Notes: generated by a model from the sequence alone, not told the origin. A DNA stretch of 64,000 nt from an uncultured Acidobacteriota bacterium (GCA_902826605.1 CADEFM010000015.1:81123-145122); one strand, 5' to 3'; shown: positions 47,218 to 57,226, numbered from the stretch's first letter. Translations and numbers: made by a program.

Positions 47218-48711
47218 ATGAAAACGACTGAGCCATTTCCTGTCGTGAGCACTACCCGGAGCCAGTCGCTTCGAAAAATCTTTTCGCATTTGATCCCCGT
47301 TGTTCTTCTGCTTCTTTTGTACGGGCCCGCGCTCAGAGGCTGGTTTCAACAGGACGACTTTGCGTGGCTCTATATGTCGCGCTGGATGCCCGAAGGATCA
47401 GGGTGGCTGTACCACCTGTTCACTCCACAGGCCCAGGGAACCATACGGCCCTTGGGTGATCGCCTATTCTTCACTGTCCTGGGCGGCCTGTTCGGCAGAA
47501 ACGCCATCCCCTTTCATGTGGCAGCATTGGCGACGCAATGTATTTCGATTCTACTTTGGGTTAGGATAGCGGCGCGATTGACCGGCAACCACCTGGCGGG
47601 GATATTGGCAGCGGCTTTGTGGATTTTAAACTCGGCATTGGTGGCCCCCATGGTGTGGATCGCGGCATACAACGAGGTATTGTGGGCGGGTTTGCTGCTG
47701 CTCGCCCTTACCTTCAAGCTAAAGTATTTGGAGACGGGGTTGAAGCGATACTTGTTGCTGGAATGGACGGCGTTCCTGCTCGGTTTCGGAGCGATCGAGT
47801 TGAACGTGGTCTACCCGCTGTTGGGCGCGGCCTATCTCATGATATTCAGGAGCAAGGGATGGAGAATCGTCGCATGGCAGATGGGTGTGGCAGTGACTTA
47901 CACCGCAGTGCACATGCTGGCCGCACCTGTGGACAACACCGGCCCTTACGCGGTCCGCGTGGACGCAAGGATCTTGGCGACGTTCGCCGAGTATTGGAAG
48001 ATCAGCCTTGGCCCGTCGGAATCGGCACGGTGGTTTCCGTGGTTCGCGCCATGGGCCACGGCCGCGACGGCACTCCTGTCCTTGGCCGGGGTAGTTGTGA
48101 TCGCGATTGGAATCCGACGCCACTATCCCGCCGTCGTATTCGGAGCTGTCTGGTTCGTTATTGGACTGGCACCCGTCTTGATATTGCCCGGCCATGTTTC
48201 GAGTTACTATCTTTTTGTGCCTGTCATGGGATTGTCGTTGTGCGCCGCACAAATGATGTTCGTGTGCCGAGCGGGCTGGCCTAGGAGTATCGCGATCGCC
48301 ATGCTCACCTTATATGCGTTGACTAATGCAGGCGCGGCGATATCAACGCGGGACTGGACCATCGCGCGTACTCTTCGCGTTCGCCGCCTTTACGACGCTC
48401 TGGAGCAAATTCGCGCGCGCGGCGTTGTGCCATGCATTCTGCTGAGAGGAATGAATGACGACGAATTCTGGGGCGGCTACTACGCCATGCGCCGTTTCGT
48501 GCCGGATTTGCAAAACGTTTACCTGACGCCCGGCGCTGAGCGTGAGATCACGTCGACAATGGATACATTTGGAACTGTAGCGGATTACACCATGCCGCCG
48601 ATCCGGGCCCGAGAAAGCCTGCGAACGGGAAGTTGTGCCGCATTCGATCTTCGCCAGACGCCGCCGCGGGACGTGAGCCAAGAGGAGTTGGCGAAATTGC
48701 GGATGCAATAA
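47218..48711 (+). CDS. Polytopic membrane protein, GT-C glycosyltransferase-like
   Basis: A 497-aa protein with about ten hydrophobic segments. The first loop carries GWFQQDDFAWLYMSRWM, an acidic pair right after helix 1 as in GT-C (GT39-like) glycosyltransferases. The C-terminal 100 residues are soluble. It probably transfers a sugar from a lipid carrier in the periplasm. The HldE-C gene begins 12 bases after its stop, so the two may act together on heptose-containing surface glycans. The family call is by pattern only. Confidence 0.6.
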   Translation: MKTTEPFPVVSTTRSQSLRKIFSHLIPVVLLLLLYGPALRGWFQQDDFAWLYMSRWMPEGSGWLYHLFTPQAQGTIRPLGDRLFFTVLGGLFGRNAIPFHVAALATQCISILLWVRIAARLTGNHLAGILAAALWILNSALVAPMVWIAAYNEVLWAGLLLLALTFKLKYLETGLKRYLLLEWTAFLLGFGAIELNVVYPLLGAAYLMIFRSKGWRIVAWQMGVAVTYTAVHMLAAPVDNTGPYAVRVDARILATFAEYWKISLGPSESARWFPWFAPWATAATALLSLAGVVVIAIGIRRHYPAVVFGAVWFVIGLAPVLILPGHVSSYYLFVPVMGLSLCAAQMMFVCRAGWPRSIAIAMLTLYALTNAGAAISTRDWTIARTLRVRRLYDALEQIRARGVVPCILLRGMNDDEFWGGYYAMRRFVPDLQNVYLTPGAEREITSTMDTFGTVADYTMPPIRARESLRTGSCAAFDLRQTPPRDVSQEELAKLRMQ

Positions 48712-48723
48712 TAGAAGGACCTC

Positions 48724-49197
48724 ATGGGAGTCTTTTACTCACGTCCGGAACTGGTGCGTGCTCGCGCGGCATGGCGCGCCTCTGGAAAGACGGTAGTGTT
48801 TACTAATGGATGCTACGATATCCTGCACCCCGGACACATCCGCCTGCTGGAGCGAGCGCGTTCGCTGGGTGACGTGCTGATTCTCGCTCTGAACACCGAT
48901 GCCAGCGTCGCCCGCCTGAAGGGGCCTTCCCGCCCGCTGATTTGCGAGGCGGAGCGCGCACACATGGTGCTGGCTCTTGAAGCCGTGGACGCTGTCGCTT
49001 ATTTCGATGAAGACACCCCGCGCGAGCTGATCGCCGAAGTGCTGCCTGATATTCTGGTCAAAGGCGCGGACTGGGCGCATTTCATCGCCGGGCGTGAGGA
49101 AGTGGAAGCTGCGGGCGGCAAAGTGATGGCGCTGGCCCTGGAGCCTGGCTTTTCGACAACCAACATCGAAAAGGAATTGCTGGCGCGGCGGCCATGA
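48724..49197 (+). CDS. rfaE2: D-glycero-beta-D-manno-heptose 1-phosphate adenylyltransferase
   Basis: A 157-aa nucleotidyltransferase matching the C-terminal half of HldE. TNGCYDILHPGHIRLL contains the HxGH nucleotide-binding motif (35-38). LNTDASVARLKGPSRP and the late PGFSTTNIEKEL match the ISTTxI signature of this family. It makes ADP-heptose for LPS core or S-layer glycans. The kinase half (HldA) is not fused and not in the window. The start is ATG 48724 after AGAAGGA. Confidence 0.9.
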   Translation: MGVFYSRPELVRARAAWRASGKTVVFTNGCYDILHPGHIRLLERARSLGDVLILALNTDASVARLKGPSRPLICEAERAHMVLALEAVDAVAYFDEDTPRELIAEVLPDILVKGADWAHFIAGREEVEAAGGKVMALALEPGFSTTNIEKELLARRP

Positions 49198-49237
49198 AGC
49201 GCGGCGTCGCTGTATCGCCTTTTTAACCGGCCCTCCC

Positions 49238-52200
49238 GTGACTCATCCTGCCGTCCGCGATTTATTCCAAACCCTGAGCCGCCAGCCGGCATTTCAGGAA
49301 GTACTGCGCAACCTGGCGCAACGGCGGAACTCGGCTGAGGAGAAGGATTCTCCTGCGCTGGCTGGATTAACCCTCACTGCCAAGGCGATGTATTTGGTGC
49401 TGTTATGGCAGCTCACCGATAGACCTCTGCTGATCTTTACGGACGGAAATCAGAGCGCTGAGATGCTTGCGGAGCTTACTGGAACTTTTTTCGATCTGCT
49501 GATCGGCAGGCCGGAAGTGGGAAGCCCACAATTGCTGCCGGCTCTCGATGTGTTGCCCGGCCAAAAATTATCGCCGCACACGGAGATCGCGGAGCAGCGC
49601 GCCATAGGCCTATGGCGCATGGCTGCTGGCAAAGCGCCGTTGACCATCGCGCCGGTGGGGGCTGCACTGTTGCGAACCCACGGGGACGAATCCTACCGCC
49701 GGCTGGCGTTGGAACTTCGCGTTGGCGAAGAGTTGCCGCTCGACACGATCGAGGCGCATCTGCGCTCCATCGGGTATGAAAAGCGAGAGCCGGTGGAGAT
49801 GACGGGCGAGTACTCCATCCGTGGCGGGATTCTCGATGTGTATCCGGCTGAAAGCGCCCGCCCCTTGCGCATCGAGTTTTTCGGTGAGGAAATCGAATCC
49901 ATCCGGCGCTTTGATGTGGATTCGCAACGTTCCGTGATGAAGCTCAGTGAAGCCTCGATCTTGCCGCTGGCCGAATTGCCCCGGGCGGAAGCTGCTTTCC
50001 CGGGTTGGGAGTTCGCGGCGGCGCTTGATGAGCCTAGAGAACGATCCTTAGTGGACTTACTGAGCGACGGGTTCGTGGTGTTAGATGAGCCAGAGCAAAT
50101 CCGCGGCGCGGCGGAACGCCTATGGAAGCGGCTCGATCAACAGCCCGACACCGCTGAGCTGGCGCGCGCAAATTTCTTTTCATGGGATGAATGGAGCGCG
50201 CGGCTCGCCGGGCACCAGCAGCTATTGCTCCGCGCCCTGGACCTCAGCGCCATCGCGCCGCACATCAATACGCGGCCTTCGCTGGCGTTTCACGGCAGTA
50301 TGCAAGTCGCAGTCGCGGAAACCAAGAACATGGTGGAGCAAGGGTACCGTGTCGCATATTTTGCACCCACCAACGGCGAATTGGAGCGGCTTGCCGACAT
50401 TCTGCGCGAGTACTCCATTCCTTTTCAACTCGGCCTGGCTCCAAATGAAGCGGCGTCGCCCTACCTCTCGGAGCGCGCGTACCTCGCGGGTCCCACGGCC
50501 AGCACGTATCTCATCAAAGGCTTGGTCCGTCGTGGCGTGGTTTTTCCGGATGCGTTGATTGCATTCATCGGGTCGGAGGACTTGTTCGATGCCTCGGAGT
50601 TGGTGGCGCGCCCCGGTATCGCCAAGACTCAGCGGACTGCCTTCGCGGCTGACTTGGGCGATCTGAAGCCCGGCGATTTCGTGGTGCACACAACGCACGG
50701 CGTCGGTAAATTCGTGGGCGTTCGTGAAATCGCGCAAGGTGATCAAAAAGGCGATTTCATGCTGTTGGAATACGCGGGCGACGCGAAGTTGTACGTCCCG
50801 TTGACCCGCATGGATCTGATCGAAAAGTATCGCGGCGGTGGAGAGAACGGTCCTCCCCTCGACCGGCTCGGCGGAGCGACGTGGACCCAGCGTAAGACCA
50901 AAGTCAAGGCCAAAATGCGCGACATGGCCGATGAGCTGTTGAAGCTCTACGCCCAGCGGCGCACCACCCCCGGTTTTGCGTTCTCCCGCGATTCCAACTG
51001 GCAGCGCGAATTTGAGGACGCTTTCGAATTCACGCCGACAAAGGATCAGCTCGGGGCAACAAAGGATATTAAGCGTGATATGGAATCGGAGCATCCCATG
51101 GACCGCCTGCTGTGCGGTGATGTGGGTTTTGGCAAGACCGAGATCGCTATGCGCGCGGCGTTCAAGGCTCTGGGCGACGGAAAGCAAGTGGCCATTCTTG
51201 CGCCAACCACGGTGCTCGCGTTCCAGCATTATGAAACTTTCCGGCGTCGTTTTGCGGCTTTCCCCGCGCGCATAGAGATGTTTTCTCGGTTCCGCTCGAA
51301 GAAGGAGCTCGCGTTTGCCGTTGAAGAATTGGCGGCAGGCAAGATCGACGTCGCCGTGGGAACGCATCGCTTGCTTTCAAGAGACATCGAGTTCCGCGAT
51401 CTGGGCTTGCTCATCGTCGACGAAGAACAGCGCTTCGGCGTGCGCCACAAGGAACGGCTAAAGCAGATCCGTCAGAACGTCGACGTGCTGGTCATGAGCG
51501 CGACGCCCATTCCACGGACTCTGCACATGTCCATGCTAGGCATTCGGGACATGAGCGTGATCGAAACGGCGCCCAAGGACCGCTTGGCCATCCATACCGT
51601 CGTTGCGCATTTCGACGAGCAATTAGTGCGCGCGGCCATTGAGCAGGAACTGGGCCGCGGCGGGCAGGTCTACTTTATCCACAACCGCGTGGATTCCATT
51701 TTTTCACGTGCGGCGGCGATCCAGGAACTGGTTCCCAATGCACGCATCGGCGTAGGCCACGGCCAAATGGGCGAAGATGACTTGGAAAAAGTTCTGCTTG
51801 GTTTCATGCGGCACGAATACGATGTGTTTGTAGCGACGACGATCGTGGAAAACGGCCTGGACATCCCCCTGGCCAACACCATCATCATTGAAAATGCCGA
51901 GCGCTATGGCTTGTCGGAGTTATATCAGTTGCGTGGACGCGTTGGCCGCTCCAATCGCCGCGCCTACGCGTATTTACTGGTGCCTCAAGACACGGAATTG
52001 AGCGAAATCGCGCGCAAGCGTCTGGCCGCGCTTCGCGAATTCTCCGACTTAGGGGCCGGCTTCAAGATTGCCGCGCTCGACTTGGAACTTCGCGGAGCAG
52101 GCAACCTGTTGGGCGGAGAGCAGCACGGCCACATCGCCGCCGTCGGCTTTGACATGTATCTGCGCTTGCTGGACGAAACGGTGCATGAGCTCAAAGGCGA

Positions 52201-52660
52201 AGAAACGCCGCTCGAAGTTCATTCCACCCTGAATCTTGGGCTGGACATCCGCATTCCTCCCGAATACATCGCCGACGAGCACCAGCGTCTGCGCGCTTAC
52301 AAACGAATTGCCGACGCGCGCGACTCCGAGCAAGCGGAAAAGGCCCGCGCCGAATTGGCGGACCGCTACGGTCCTCTTCCGGAAGCGGTGCAGACGCTGC
52401 TCCAGTTCGCACGCCTGAAAACACAGGCTGAGCATTTGGGCATCGAAGCCGTGGACCGCCGCGGAAACTCCGTTCAGATCAAGTTTCATCCAGGTTCGAA
52501 GATTGATCCGGCTCGCTTGATGGCGTTAGTCTCTTCAGTGGAAGGCGTGCAATTCACGCCCGCGGGCGTTTTGAAATTGCCCCTAGGCGCCGCCGCAACC
52601 GCGCCGGCGGGACTGCTCGCATTCCTGGAAACATCCTTCGCCACGCTGGCCGCGAAGTGA
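49238..52660 (+). CDS. mfd: Transcription-repair coupling factor Mfd
   Basis: A 1140-aa SF2 translocase that pushes stalled RNA polymerase off DNA and recruits UvrA. Residues 1 to about 300 form the UvrB-like module. The CarD-like RNA polymerase interaction domain is near 470-540 (KPGDFVVHTTHGVGKFVG). Walker A GDVGFGKTE is near 627-635, the DEEQ box near 725, SATPIPRTL follows, and the RecG-like motor and the C-terminal TRCF domain complete the protein. The start is GTG 49238. Length is normal for the family. Confidence 0.95.
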   Translation: MTHPAVRDLFQTLSRQPAFQEVLRNLAQRRNSAEEKDSPALAGLTLTAKAMYLVLLWQLTDRPLLIFTDGNQSAEMLAELTGTFFDLLIGRPEVGSPQLLPALDVLPGQKLSPHTEIAEQRAIGLWRMAAGKAPLTIAPVGAALLRTHGDESYRRLALELRVGEELPLDTIEAHLRSIGYEKREPVEMTGEYSIRGGILDVYPAESARPLRIEFFGEEIESIRRFDVDSQRSVMKLSEASILPLAELPRAEAAFPGWEFAAALDEPRERSLVDLLSDGFVVLDEPEQIRGAAERLWKRLDQQPDTAELARANFFSWDEWSARLAGHQQLLLRALDLSAIAPHINTRPSLAFHGSMQVAVAETKNMVEQGYRVAYFAPTNGELERLADILREYSIPFQLGLAPNEAASPYLSERAYLAGPTASTYLIKGLVRRGVVFPDALIAFIGSEDLFDASELVARPGIAKTQRTAFAADLGDLKPGDFVVHTTHGVGKFVGVREIAQGDQKGDFMLLEYAGDAKLYVPLTRMDLIEKYRGGGENGPPLDRLGGATWTQRKTKVKAKMRDMADELLKLYAQRRTTPGFAFSRDSNWQREFEDAFEFTPTKDQLGATKDIKRDMESEHPMDRLLCGDVGFGKTEIAMRAAFKALGDGKQVAILAPTTVLAFQHYETFRRRFAAFPARIEMFSRFRSKKELAFAVEELAAGKIDVAVGTHRLLSRDIEFRDLGLLIVDEEQRFGVRHKERLKQIRQNVDVLVMSATPIPRTLHMSMLGIRDMSVIETAPKDRLAIHTVVAHFDEQLVRAAIEQELGRGGQVYFIHNRVDSIFSRAAAIQELVPNARIGVGHGQMGEDDLEKVLLGFMRHEYDVFVATTIVENGLDIPLANTIIIENAERYGLSELYQLRGRVGRSNRRAYAYLLVPQDTELSEIARKRLAALREFSDLGAGFKIAALDLELRGAGNLLGGEQHGHIAAVGFDMYLRLLDETVHELKGEETPLEVHSTLNLGLDIRIPPEYIADEHQRLRAYKRIADARDSEQAEKARAELADRYGPLPEAVQTLLQFARLKTQAEHLGIEAVDRRGNSVQIKFHPGSKIDPARLMALVSSVEGVQFTPAGVLKLPLGAAATAPAGLLAFLETSFATLAAK

Positions 52661-52697
52661 CGGCGGCGCGTACCGCGGATATCACTATAATGAACCA

Positions 52698-53531
52698 GTG
52701 GACTTAACCGGCAAGAGCATCGCCGCCGCGTTCGCGGTGCTGCTAACATTGGGCAGCGCGTTCGCCTGGCAGAAGCCTTGGCGCGAGTATCCGGGCCAAG
52801 ACAACACGGAAGTTCCGCCGGATTACAACGTGCCCGCCGAGTTCATCTTCGCGCGCTTGATGTACCCTCCTTACTCGGGCGGTTTCCGCGGATTTCGTGG
52901 AGGCTATGGCGGTGATTGGAAACGCGGCCGTTCCAGTTGGACCACCGATTATTCCGCTGCAGACCGCCACGTGGCGGTGGCGTTGCGCCGGCTCACACGC
53001 ATGCACGTTCGCTCTGTGGAGCAGGCGGTGGATCTCGACGATGTGGATGACGTATTCAACTTTCCGTGGCTGTACGCCGTGGAGGTGGGCCGATGGCAGC
53101 TCGCTGACAACCAGGTAGCGCGGCTGCGGGACTACTTGCAGCGAGGCGGCTTCTTCATGGTGGACGATTTTCATGGCACCCAGGAATGGGCCACCTTTAT
53201 GGAGAGCATGCAGAAGGTGTTCCCCGATCGCCCCGTGGTAGATATACCAGACAATGACCCTATCTTCCACGTCATTTACGATCTGGAGCACCGCACTCAA
53301 GTGCCAGGCGCGCAGTATTTATGGAGCGGCCGTACCTATGAACGCGACGGGTTTAGCGCCACTTGGCGCGGCATCTATGACGATAAAGGGCGCTTGATGG
53401 TTGCCATCTGCCACAACATGGATCTAGGCGACGCGTGGGAATACGCGGACTATCCGCAGTACGACGAGAAATTCGCCGCGACCGCCTTCCGCATCGTCTC
53501 CAATTACATTGAATACGCGATGACCCACTGA
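52698..53531 (+). CDS. Exported DUF4159 protein
   Basis: A 277-aa protein with a signal peptide (IAAAFAVLLTLGSAFAWQ). The DUF4159 domain (about 45-270) is a ThuA/glutamine-amidotransferase-like alpha/beta fold with LYAVEVGRWQLADNQVARLRDYLQRGGFFMVDDFHG. A Gly/Arg-rich patch lies at about 55-75. The role is unknown; family genes often sit near AAA ATPase/DUF58/VWA genes, which are absent here. The start is GTG 52698, 37 bases after mfd. Confidence 0.82.
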   Translation: MDLTGKSIAAAFAVLLTLGSAFAWQKPWREYPGQDNTEVPPDYNVPAEFIFARLMYPPYSGGFRGFRGGYGGDWKRGRSSWTTDYSAADRHVAVALRRLTRMHVRSVEQAVDLDDVDDVFNFPWLYAVEVGRWQLADNQVARLRDYLQRGGFFMVDDFHGTQEWATFMESMQKVFPDRPVVDIPDNDPIFHVIYDLEHRTQVPGAQYLWSGRTYERDGFSATWRGIYDDKGRLMVAICHNMDLGDAWEYADYPQYDEKFAATAFRIVSNYIEYAMTH

Positions 53532-53547
53532 GTGTGAGTTGGTCTTC

Positions 53548-54138
53548 TTATACTTCTTCAAGAGAGATCCATTTCCCGCCGGATTTCGGAGCCTGGTAGG
53601 CTTGCAGGCGGTCCACCAAGTCGCCGGCGTCCGTCGCGGAAATGACGAGATTACGATGCTCGGTCTTGAGGAACTCTTCATCCTCTGCATGATCCAGCAT
53701 TTTCAAGAAAAAGTCGTAGTAGCCCTTCGTGTTCAAGATCCCGCACGGTTTGGCATGCAGCCCCAGCTGGGCCCAGGTCAGGATTTCGCAAAATTCATCG
53801 AACGTGCCAAAACCGCCGGGCAGCGCGATAAAGGCGCCCGAGAGTTCCGCCATAAGCGCTTTGCGTTCGTGCATGGTTGTAACGATCCGCAGGTCAGTGA
53901 GGTTCTTGTGCACGACTTCCTTCTCCACTAGAAAGCGCGGGATGACGCCCGTCACCTCCACGCCCGCCTCCAAAGCCGCATCTGCCAGCACACCCATCAA
54001 GCCCACGTTACCACCACCGTATACCAAACCAATGTTTCGTTCGGCCAGAGTCTTGATCAGGGACATCGCGGCATCGCTGTAAGAGGCACGGAGGCCTTTG
54101 TTGGAACCGCAGAAAACGCAAATTCTGGATAACGTCAT
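53548..54138 (-). CDS. LOG-family nucleoside 5'-monophosphate phosphoribohydrolase
   Basis: A 196-aa Rossmann-like enzyme of the LOG family (cytokinin-activating type), which removes ribose 5-phosphate from nucleoside monophosphates. ICVFCGSNKG begins the fold. LVYGGGNVGLMGVLADAAL and the catalytic PGGFGTFDEF (about 107-116), with Arg in MHERKALM, are the family marks. The bacterial substrate may be AMP or a modified adenine nucleotide. The start is ATG 54138. It stands alone. Confidence 0.88.
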   Translation of the reverse strand: MTLSRICVFCGSNKGLRASYSDAAMSLIKTLAERNIGLVYGGGNVGLMGVLADAALEAGVEVTGVIPRFLVEKEVVHKNLTDLRIVTTMHERKALMAELSGAFIALPGGFGTFDEFCEILTWAQLGLHAKPCGILNTKGYYDFFLKMLDHAEDEEFLKTEHRNLVISATDAGDLVDRLQAYQAPKSGGKWISLEEV

Positions 54139-54316
54139 TCTATGAGGACTTGCGAGGGTGGTCTTTCGGATGAGTCTCGGTAGACACCAAATCGCGTGAC
54201 TGGAGTATCGATAACCGCTGGCGATCGCTTTCGCTCAGTAAGAGCACATGGTCAAGTTCGTGTCCGCACTCAAAGCCTTGTGGCAGGAGTCCAGCAATTT
54301 AATCAATCCGCTTCGT

Positions 54317-55564
54317 TCAGCGCTGGGCCGGCAGCGCGCCAGCCTCGGCCCCCACACCTGCTACGCGCTTCTTCGGCAGCGGCATCTTGCGCAGCCCTAA
54401 TGCCGCCAATGAAGCGCACAACGCCAGACCGGCGCTTCCGAAAAACGCGTAATTCCACGATCCCGTGCCTTCAAAAAGCTGCGCCGCCAGACCCCCGGCC
54501 ATGATGGAAGACACGCCCTTGGTGCTGTAGAGAAAACTATAGTTGGAAGCCGCGTTCTTCGCTCCGAAGAAATCGGCCAGCACCGTCGGGAATAGCACGT
54601 ACAACTCGCCCCAGGTAAGAAACACCAGAGCCATCGTGATCACGAACCAAGTCTCGCTGATGCGCCCGACTGTTACGACACTCGCCAGGAACACTGCCTG
54701 CAGGCCGAAGGCGATGGCCATGGTGCGCTCGCGCCCCAGTGTGTCGGAAATCCAGCCCCATCCCAAGCGCGCCGTTCCGTTGCCGAGTGGATTCAGCGAT
54801 AATGCGATCGCCAGCGCCGTCGCGCCTACGCCGAAATTCTTCGCCACCGGCGCCACCTGCGCCGTCGCCATCAATCCGCCGATGCCGATCGCCAGCATCA
54901 TTGCGTACAACACGTAAAATTGCGGCGTCCGCAGCATCTCCCATGAATTGAAGTTTTCATTCTGCCGACGGATTTGCGATTTCGGGTTCGGGGGAGGCGC
55001 CGGGATAAAGCCCAGCGGGGGATATTTCAGGAACTGCCCGGCCACCAGAATCACTGCTCCCAGCACAATACCCGTGTAAAGGAACGTTTCCTTGTAACCC
55101 CACGCACGAATCATCCCCGCGAAAAAAGGATTGAAGAACGCCGCGCCGGACCCATAGCCCGCCGCGATCAACCCCGACGCGACACCCCGCTTGTCCGGGA
55201 ACCATTTCAGCCCAAGCGCCGTGGAGCAGCAGTACACAAAGCAGTTTCCCAAGCCCGCGACGCAGTACAACGCATAAAATTCCGGCAGACTCCGCGCGTA
55301 TCCCAATCCGCACCAGCCCACCGCGCACAACACGCCCGCCATGGTCATGAAGGTCCGCGGCCCCATGCGGTCGATCAGCCACCCCGCCATCGGCATGGTC
55401 CACGTCATCACCGCAATAAAAAAGGTGAACCCCCACTGCACTTCGGAAAGCTTCCATCCGGTGCCCGTCATCATCGGCTGCACGAACAAAGTCCATGCGT
55501 ATTGCAGGTTGCCGATCATGATCATCGCGAGCACAGCCGCGCCTAAACGATACCAGCGATTCAT
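54317..55564 (-). CDS. OFA-family MFS transporter (oxalate/formate antiporter-like)
   Basis: A 415-aa major facilitator with twelve helices. NLQYAWTLFVQPM begins helix 1, and GWLIDRMGPRTFMTMAG is the MFS loop 2-3 signature. WFPDKRGVASGLIAAGYGSGAA and NPLGNGTARLGWGWISDTLGRE are typical of the oxalate:formate antiporter group. It probably exchanges small mono- or dicarboxylates; the substrate is unproven. There is no oxalyl-CoA decarboxylase nearby. The start is ATG 55564. Confidence 0.85.
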   Translation of the reverse strand: MNRWYRLGAAVLAMIMIGNLQYAWTLFVQPMMTGTGWKLSEVQWGFTFFIAVMTWTMPMAGWLIDRMGPRTFMTMAGVLCAVGWCGLGYARSLPEFYALYCVAGLGNCFVYCCSTALGLKWFPDKRGVASGLIAAGYGSGAAFFNPFFAGMIRAWGYKETFLYTGIVLGAVILVAGQFLKYPPLGFIPAPPPNPKSQIRRQNENFNSWEMLRTPQFYVLYAMMLAIGIGGLMATAQVAPVAKNFGVGATALAIALSLNPLGNGTARLGWGWISDTLGRERTMAIAFGLQAVFLASVVTVGRISETWFVITMALVFLTWGELYVLFPTVLADFFGAKNAASNYSFLYSTKGVSSIMAGGLAAQLFEGTGSWNYAFFGSAGLALCASLAALGLRKMPLPKKRVAGVGAEAGALPAQR

Positions 55565-55652
55565 TTTCTGCTCCTTCTCGGGCCACGCGGGCTTCGACCT
55601 CGGCCATCATACTACGAACCACGCTGCGCATGGTGGATCGCCGCTATTCCGG

Positions 55653-56195
55653 CTATTCGGCCTCATCGGCCAGGTCTTCCAGCCGGTCCGCCTCCGCCGC
55701 ATAGCGCTTCAGGACCCGAATCGAATTCCCAGGACTAAAGCCGGCGCCACGCAATTTTCGGAAGGCCGACGCCAGGTGCTTGTCTTCCCTGAGCAGGGTG
55801 CCAAGATTCTTCCCGCGAAATTTGCGCGCCAGGAATTGCTCGATCAGTTCGATTTCATCCACGCCCGCGTATGCTGCATCGGCCGCCTTGCCGGCAACGG
55901 CGGGCGCCACGCGCCGAGCCAGCAGATCCCGCACGACGCGCGTCTTTCCCAACCCCTGATTCTCGCGCCGCCACGCCGCGAACGATTCCGCGAAGCGCTG
56001 GTCATTCAGGTAACCGATTTCCCTTAACCTTCCCAGAATGTGTTCGACATCTTCCCGCCGCGCGGCCCTGCGCCGTAATTTCTCGCGGAGTTCCGAAACC
56101 GTTTGCGCGCGCGCCGATAGCGTGCGCGCGGCATAGTTCATCAAACCATCGGCATCCAGGAGTTTCGAGGATTTTTTCGGAACGCTGCCAGGCAC
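55653..56195 (-). CDS. recX: Regulatory protein RecX
   Basis: A 180-aa helical protein built of three-helix RecX repeats (MNYAARTLSARAQTVSELREKLRRR; IGYLNDQRFAESFAAWRREN; FRKLRGAGFSPGNSIRVLKRY). RecX binds RecA filaments and limits recombination and SOS. recA is not in the window. The start is GTG 56195; the upstream ATG at this site is out of frame. The gene is separated from csp by a clear terminator. Confidence 0.88.
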   Translation of the reverse strand: MPGSVPKKSSKLLDADGLMNYAARTLSARAQTVSELREKLRRRAARREDVEHILGRLREIGYLNDQRFAESFAAWRRENQGLGKTRVVRDLLARRVAPAVAGKAADAAYAGVDEIELIEQFLARKFRGKNLGTLLREDKHLASAFRKLRGAGFSPGNSIRVLKRYAAEADRLEDLADEAE

Positions 56196-56242
56196 ACCGT
56201 CATTGTACTGGTACGGACCACTCCCTCACGCTCGCGCCACAA

Positions 56243-56275
56243 TAAAAAAGACCGCCCTCGCGGGCGGCCTTTTGG
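56243..56275 (-). terminator. Rho-independent terminator of the cold-shock gene
   Basis: On the minus strand it reads GGCCGCCC-GCGA-GGGCGGTC followed by TTTTTT. The eight-base stem, tetraloop and T-run make a textbook terminator. It starts about 37 bases after the csp stop codon. The plus-strand version also has a short T-run, so it may act both ways. Confidence 0.9.
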
Positions 56276-56310
56276 CTAAATTCATTTATATTTGGATCGC
56301 CGGGAGAAGT

Positions 56311-56514
56311 TTATGGGCGATTCACGTTCTCCGCTTGCAGTCCCTTCGGACCCTTCTTCACCTCAAACTCCACTTCGGCGCCTTCCTCCAGGGTCCGGTA
56401 GCCCCCCATCTGAATTGCGGAGAAGTGCACGAATACATCTTCGCCGCTGGCGCGCTGGATAAATCCATAGCCCTTGGCGGCATTAAACCATTTCACAACA
56501 CCCTTTTCTCTCAC
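56311..56514 (-). CDS. Cold-shock protein (CspA family)
   Basis: A 67-aa single-domain OB fold that binds single-stranded RNA and DNA and melts RNA structure. RNP1 is KGYGFI and RNP2 is VFVHFS. The remaining sequence is the classical 67-residue pattern (EGAEVEFEVKKGPKGLQAENV). The start is GTG 56514 with GGAGAAA just upstream. The 190-base region upstream is free of genes and may hold the long leader often seen on csp mRNAs. It ends in a strong terminator. Confidence 0.95.
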   Translation of the reverse strand: MREKGVVKWFNAAKGYGFIQRASGEDVFVHFSAIQMGGYRTLEEGAEVEFEVKKGPKGLQAENVNRP

Positions 56515-56704
56515 GGTTTCTCCTATTTCATTCCTGGCAAGCCAGGACGTAAATCAAGTTGAGAGCACGCACCAACTAGTTCCCCCGGTTGACACGTTGC
56601 AACAAAACTTCCCGTAATTGTCGCACGGAATTTCAAATGCTGCAAGCGAAATGTATATGGATGAATGATTTGCGCATGGCGAAATCCATTGCGCGAGGTT
56701 TGTC

Positions 56705-57223
56705 TCAGCCAGCCCGGAAGCGCCGTCCTGCCACGCCTGGCTCCATACGTGCTGGCTTGCGGTCGGATTCTGAAAGCCGCCGCGCCTGATCGCTAACACA
56801 TACCAGAAACATCGGTTGGCGCGCGTTCTTCAGCAAATCGATGATCCGTTCGTGACGGTCTTCCAAATAAATCGATTTCCCGTCCGTGACCAAGTGAAGG
56901 TCTGAAGACGCCTGCAGTACTTCCGCCAGCCGCCTGCCCATTTCTTTTTGCAGGAACCGCAGTACACGCCGGATTTTCTGCAGCGAAAATCCCTTGCGCC
57001 GAAGTTCGGCAATTACCGTGATTTCGATCACCTCGGCGGGAAAATAAATACGGCGATGTCCTTCATGCCGTGGCGATACTACTTTGCGCTCATCCCACCA
57101 CTGCAGTTGCCGCAAACTTACGGTGGCCACGCGCGAAACTTCCAGAGAAGAATACGTGCGTTCCGGATTCGCCGCCTCCTGGCGGCTTTTGCGGGATTTA
57201 AGAATGCTTGGCATGGCGACCAT
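56705..57223 (-). CDS. MerR-family transcriptional regulator
   Basis: A 172-aa regulator with an N-terminal winged helix-turn-helix of MerR type at about 25-95 (SSLEVSRVATVSLRQLQWWDERKVV ... RRIYFPAEVIEITVIAELRRKGFSLQKIRRVLRFL). The C-terminal part looks like a small effector or dimer domain and contains one cysteine (FLVCVSD). ATG 57223 and ATG 57214 are both possible. A consensus promoter lies so close that the mRNA would have almost no leader. Target genes are not apparent. Confidence 0.85.
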   Translation of the reverse strand: MVAMPSILKSRKSRQEAANPERTYSSLEVSRVATVSLRQLQWWDERKVVSPRHEGHRRIYFPAEVIEITVIAELRRKGFSLQKIRRVLRFLQKEMGRRLAEVLQASSDLHLVTDGKSIYLEDRHERIIDLLKNARQPMFLVCVSDQARRLSESDRKPARMEPGVAGRRFRAG

Positions 57224-57226
57224 TCG

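Noticed and set aside
50222..51367. 381-codon minus-strand frame opposite mfd
   Set aside because: Fully inside the mfd motor region and explained by codon bias.
54139..54316. Small plus-strand frame starting ATG 54248
   Set aside because: About 50 codons that run into the convergent MFS gene, with no clear ribosome site or recognisable feature.
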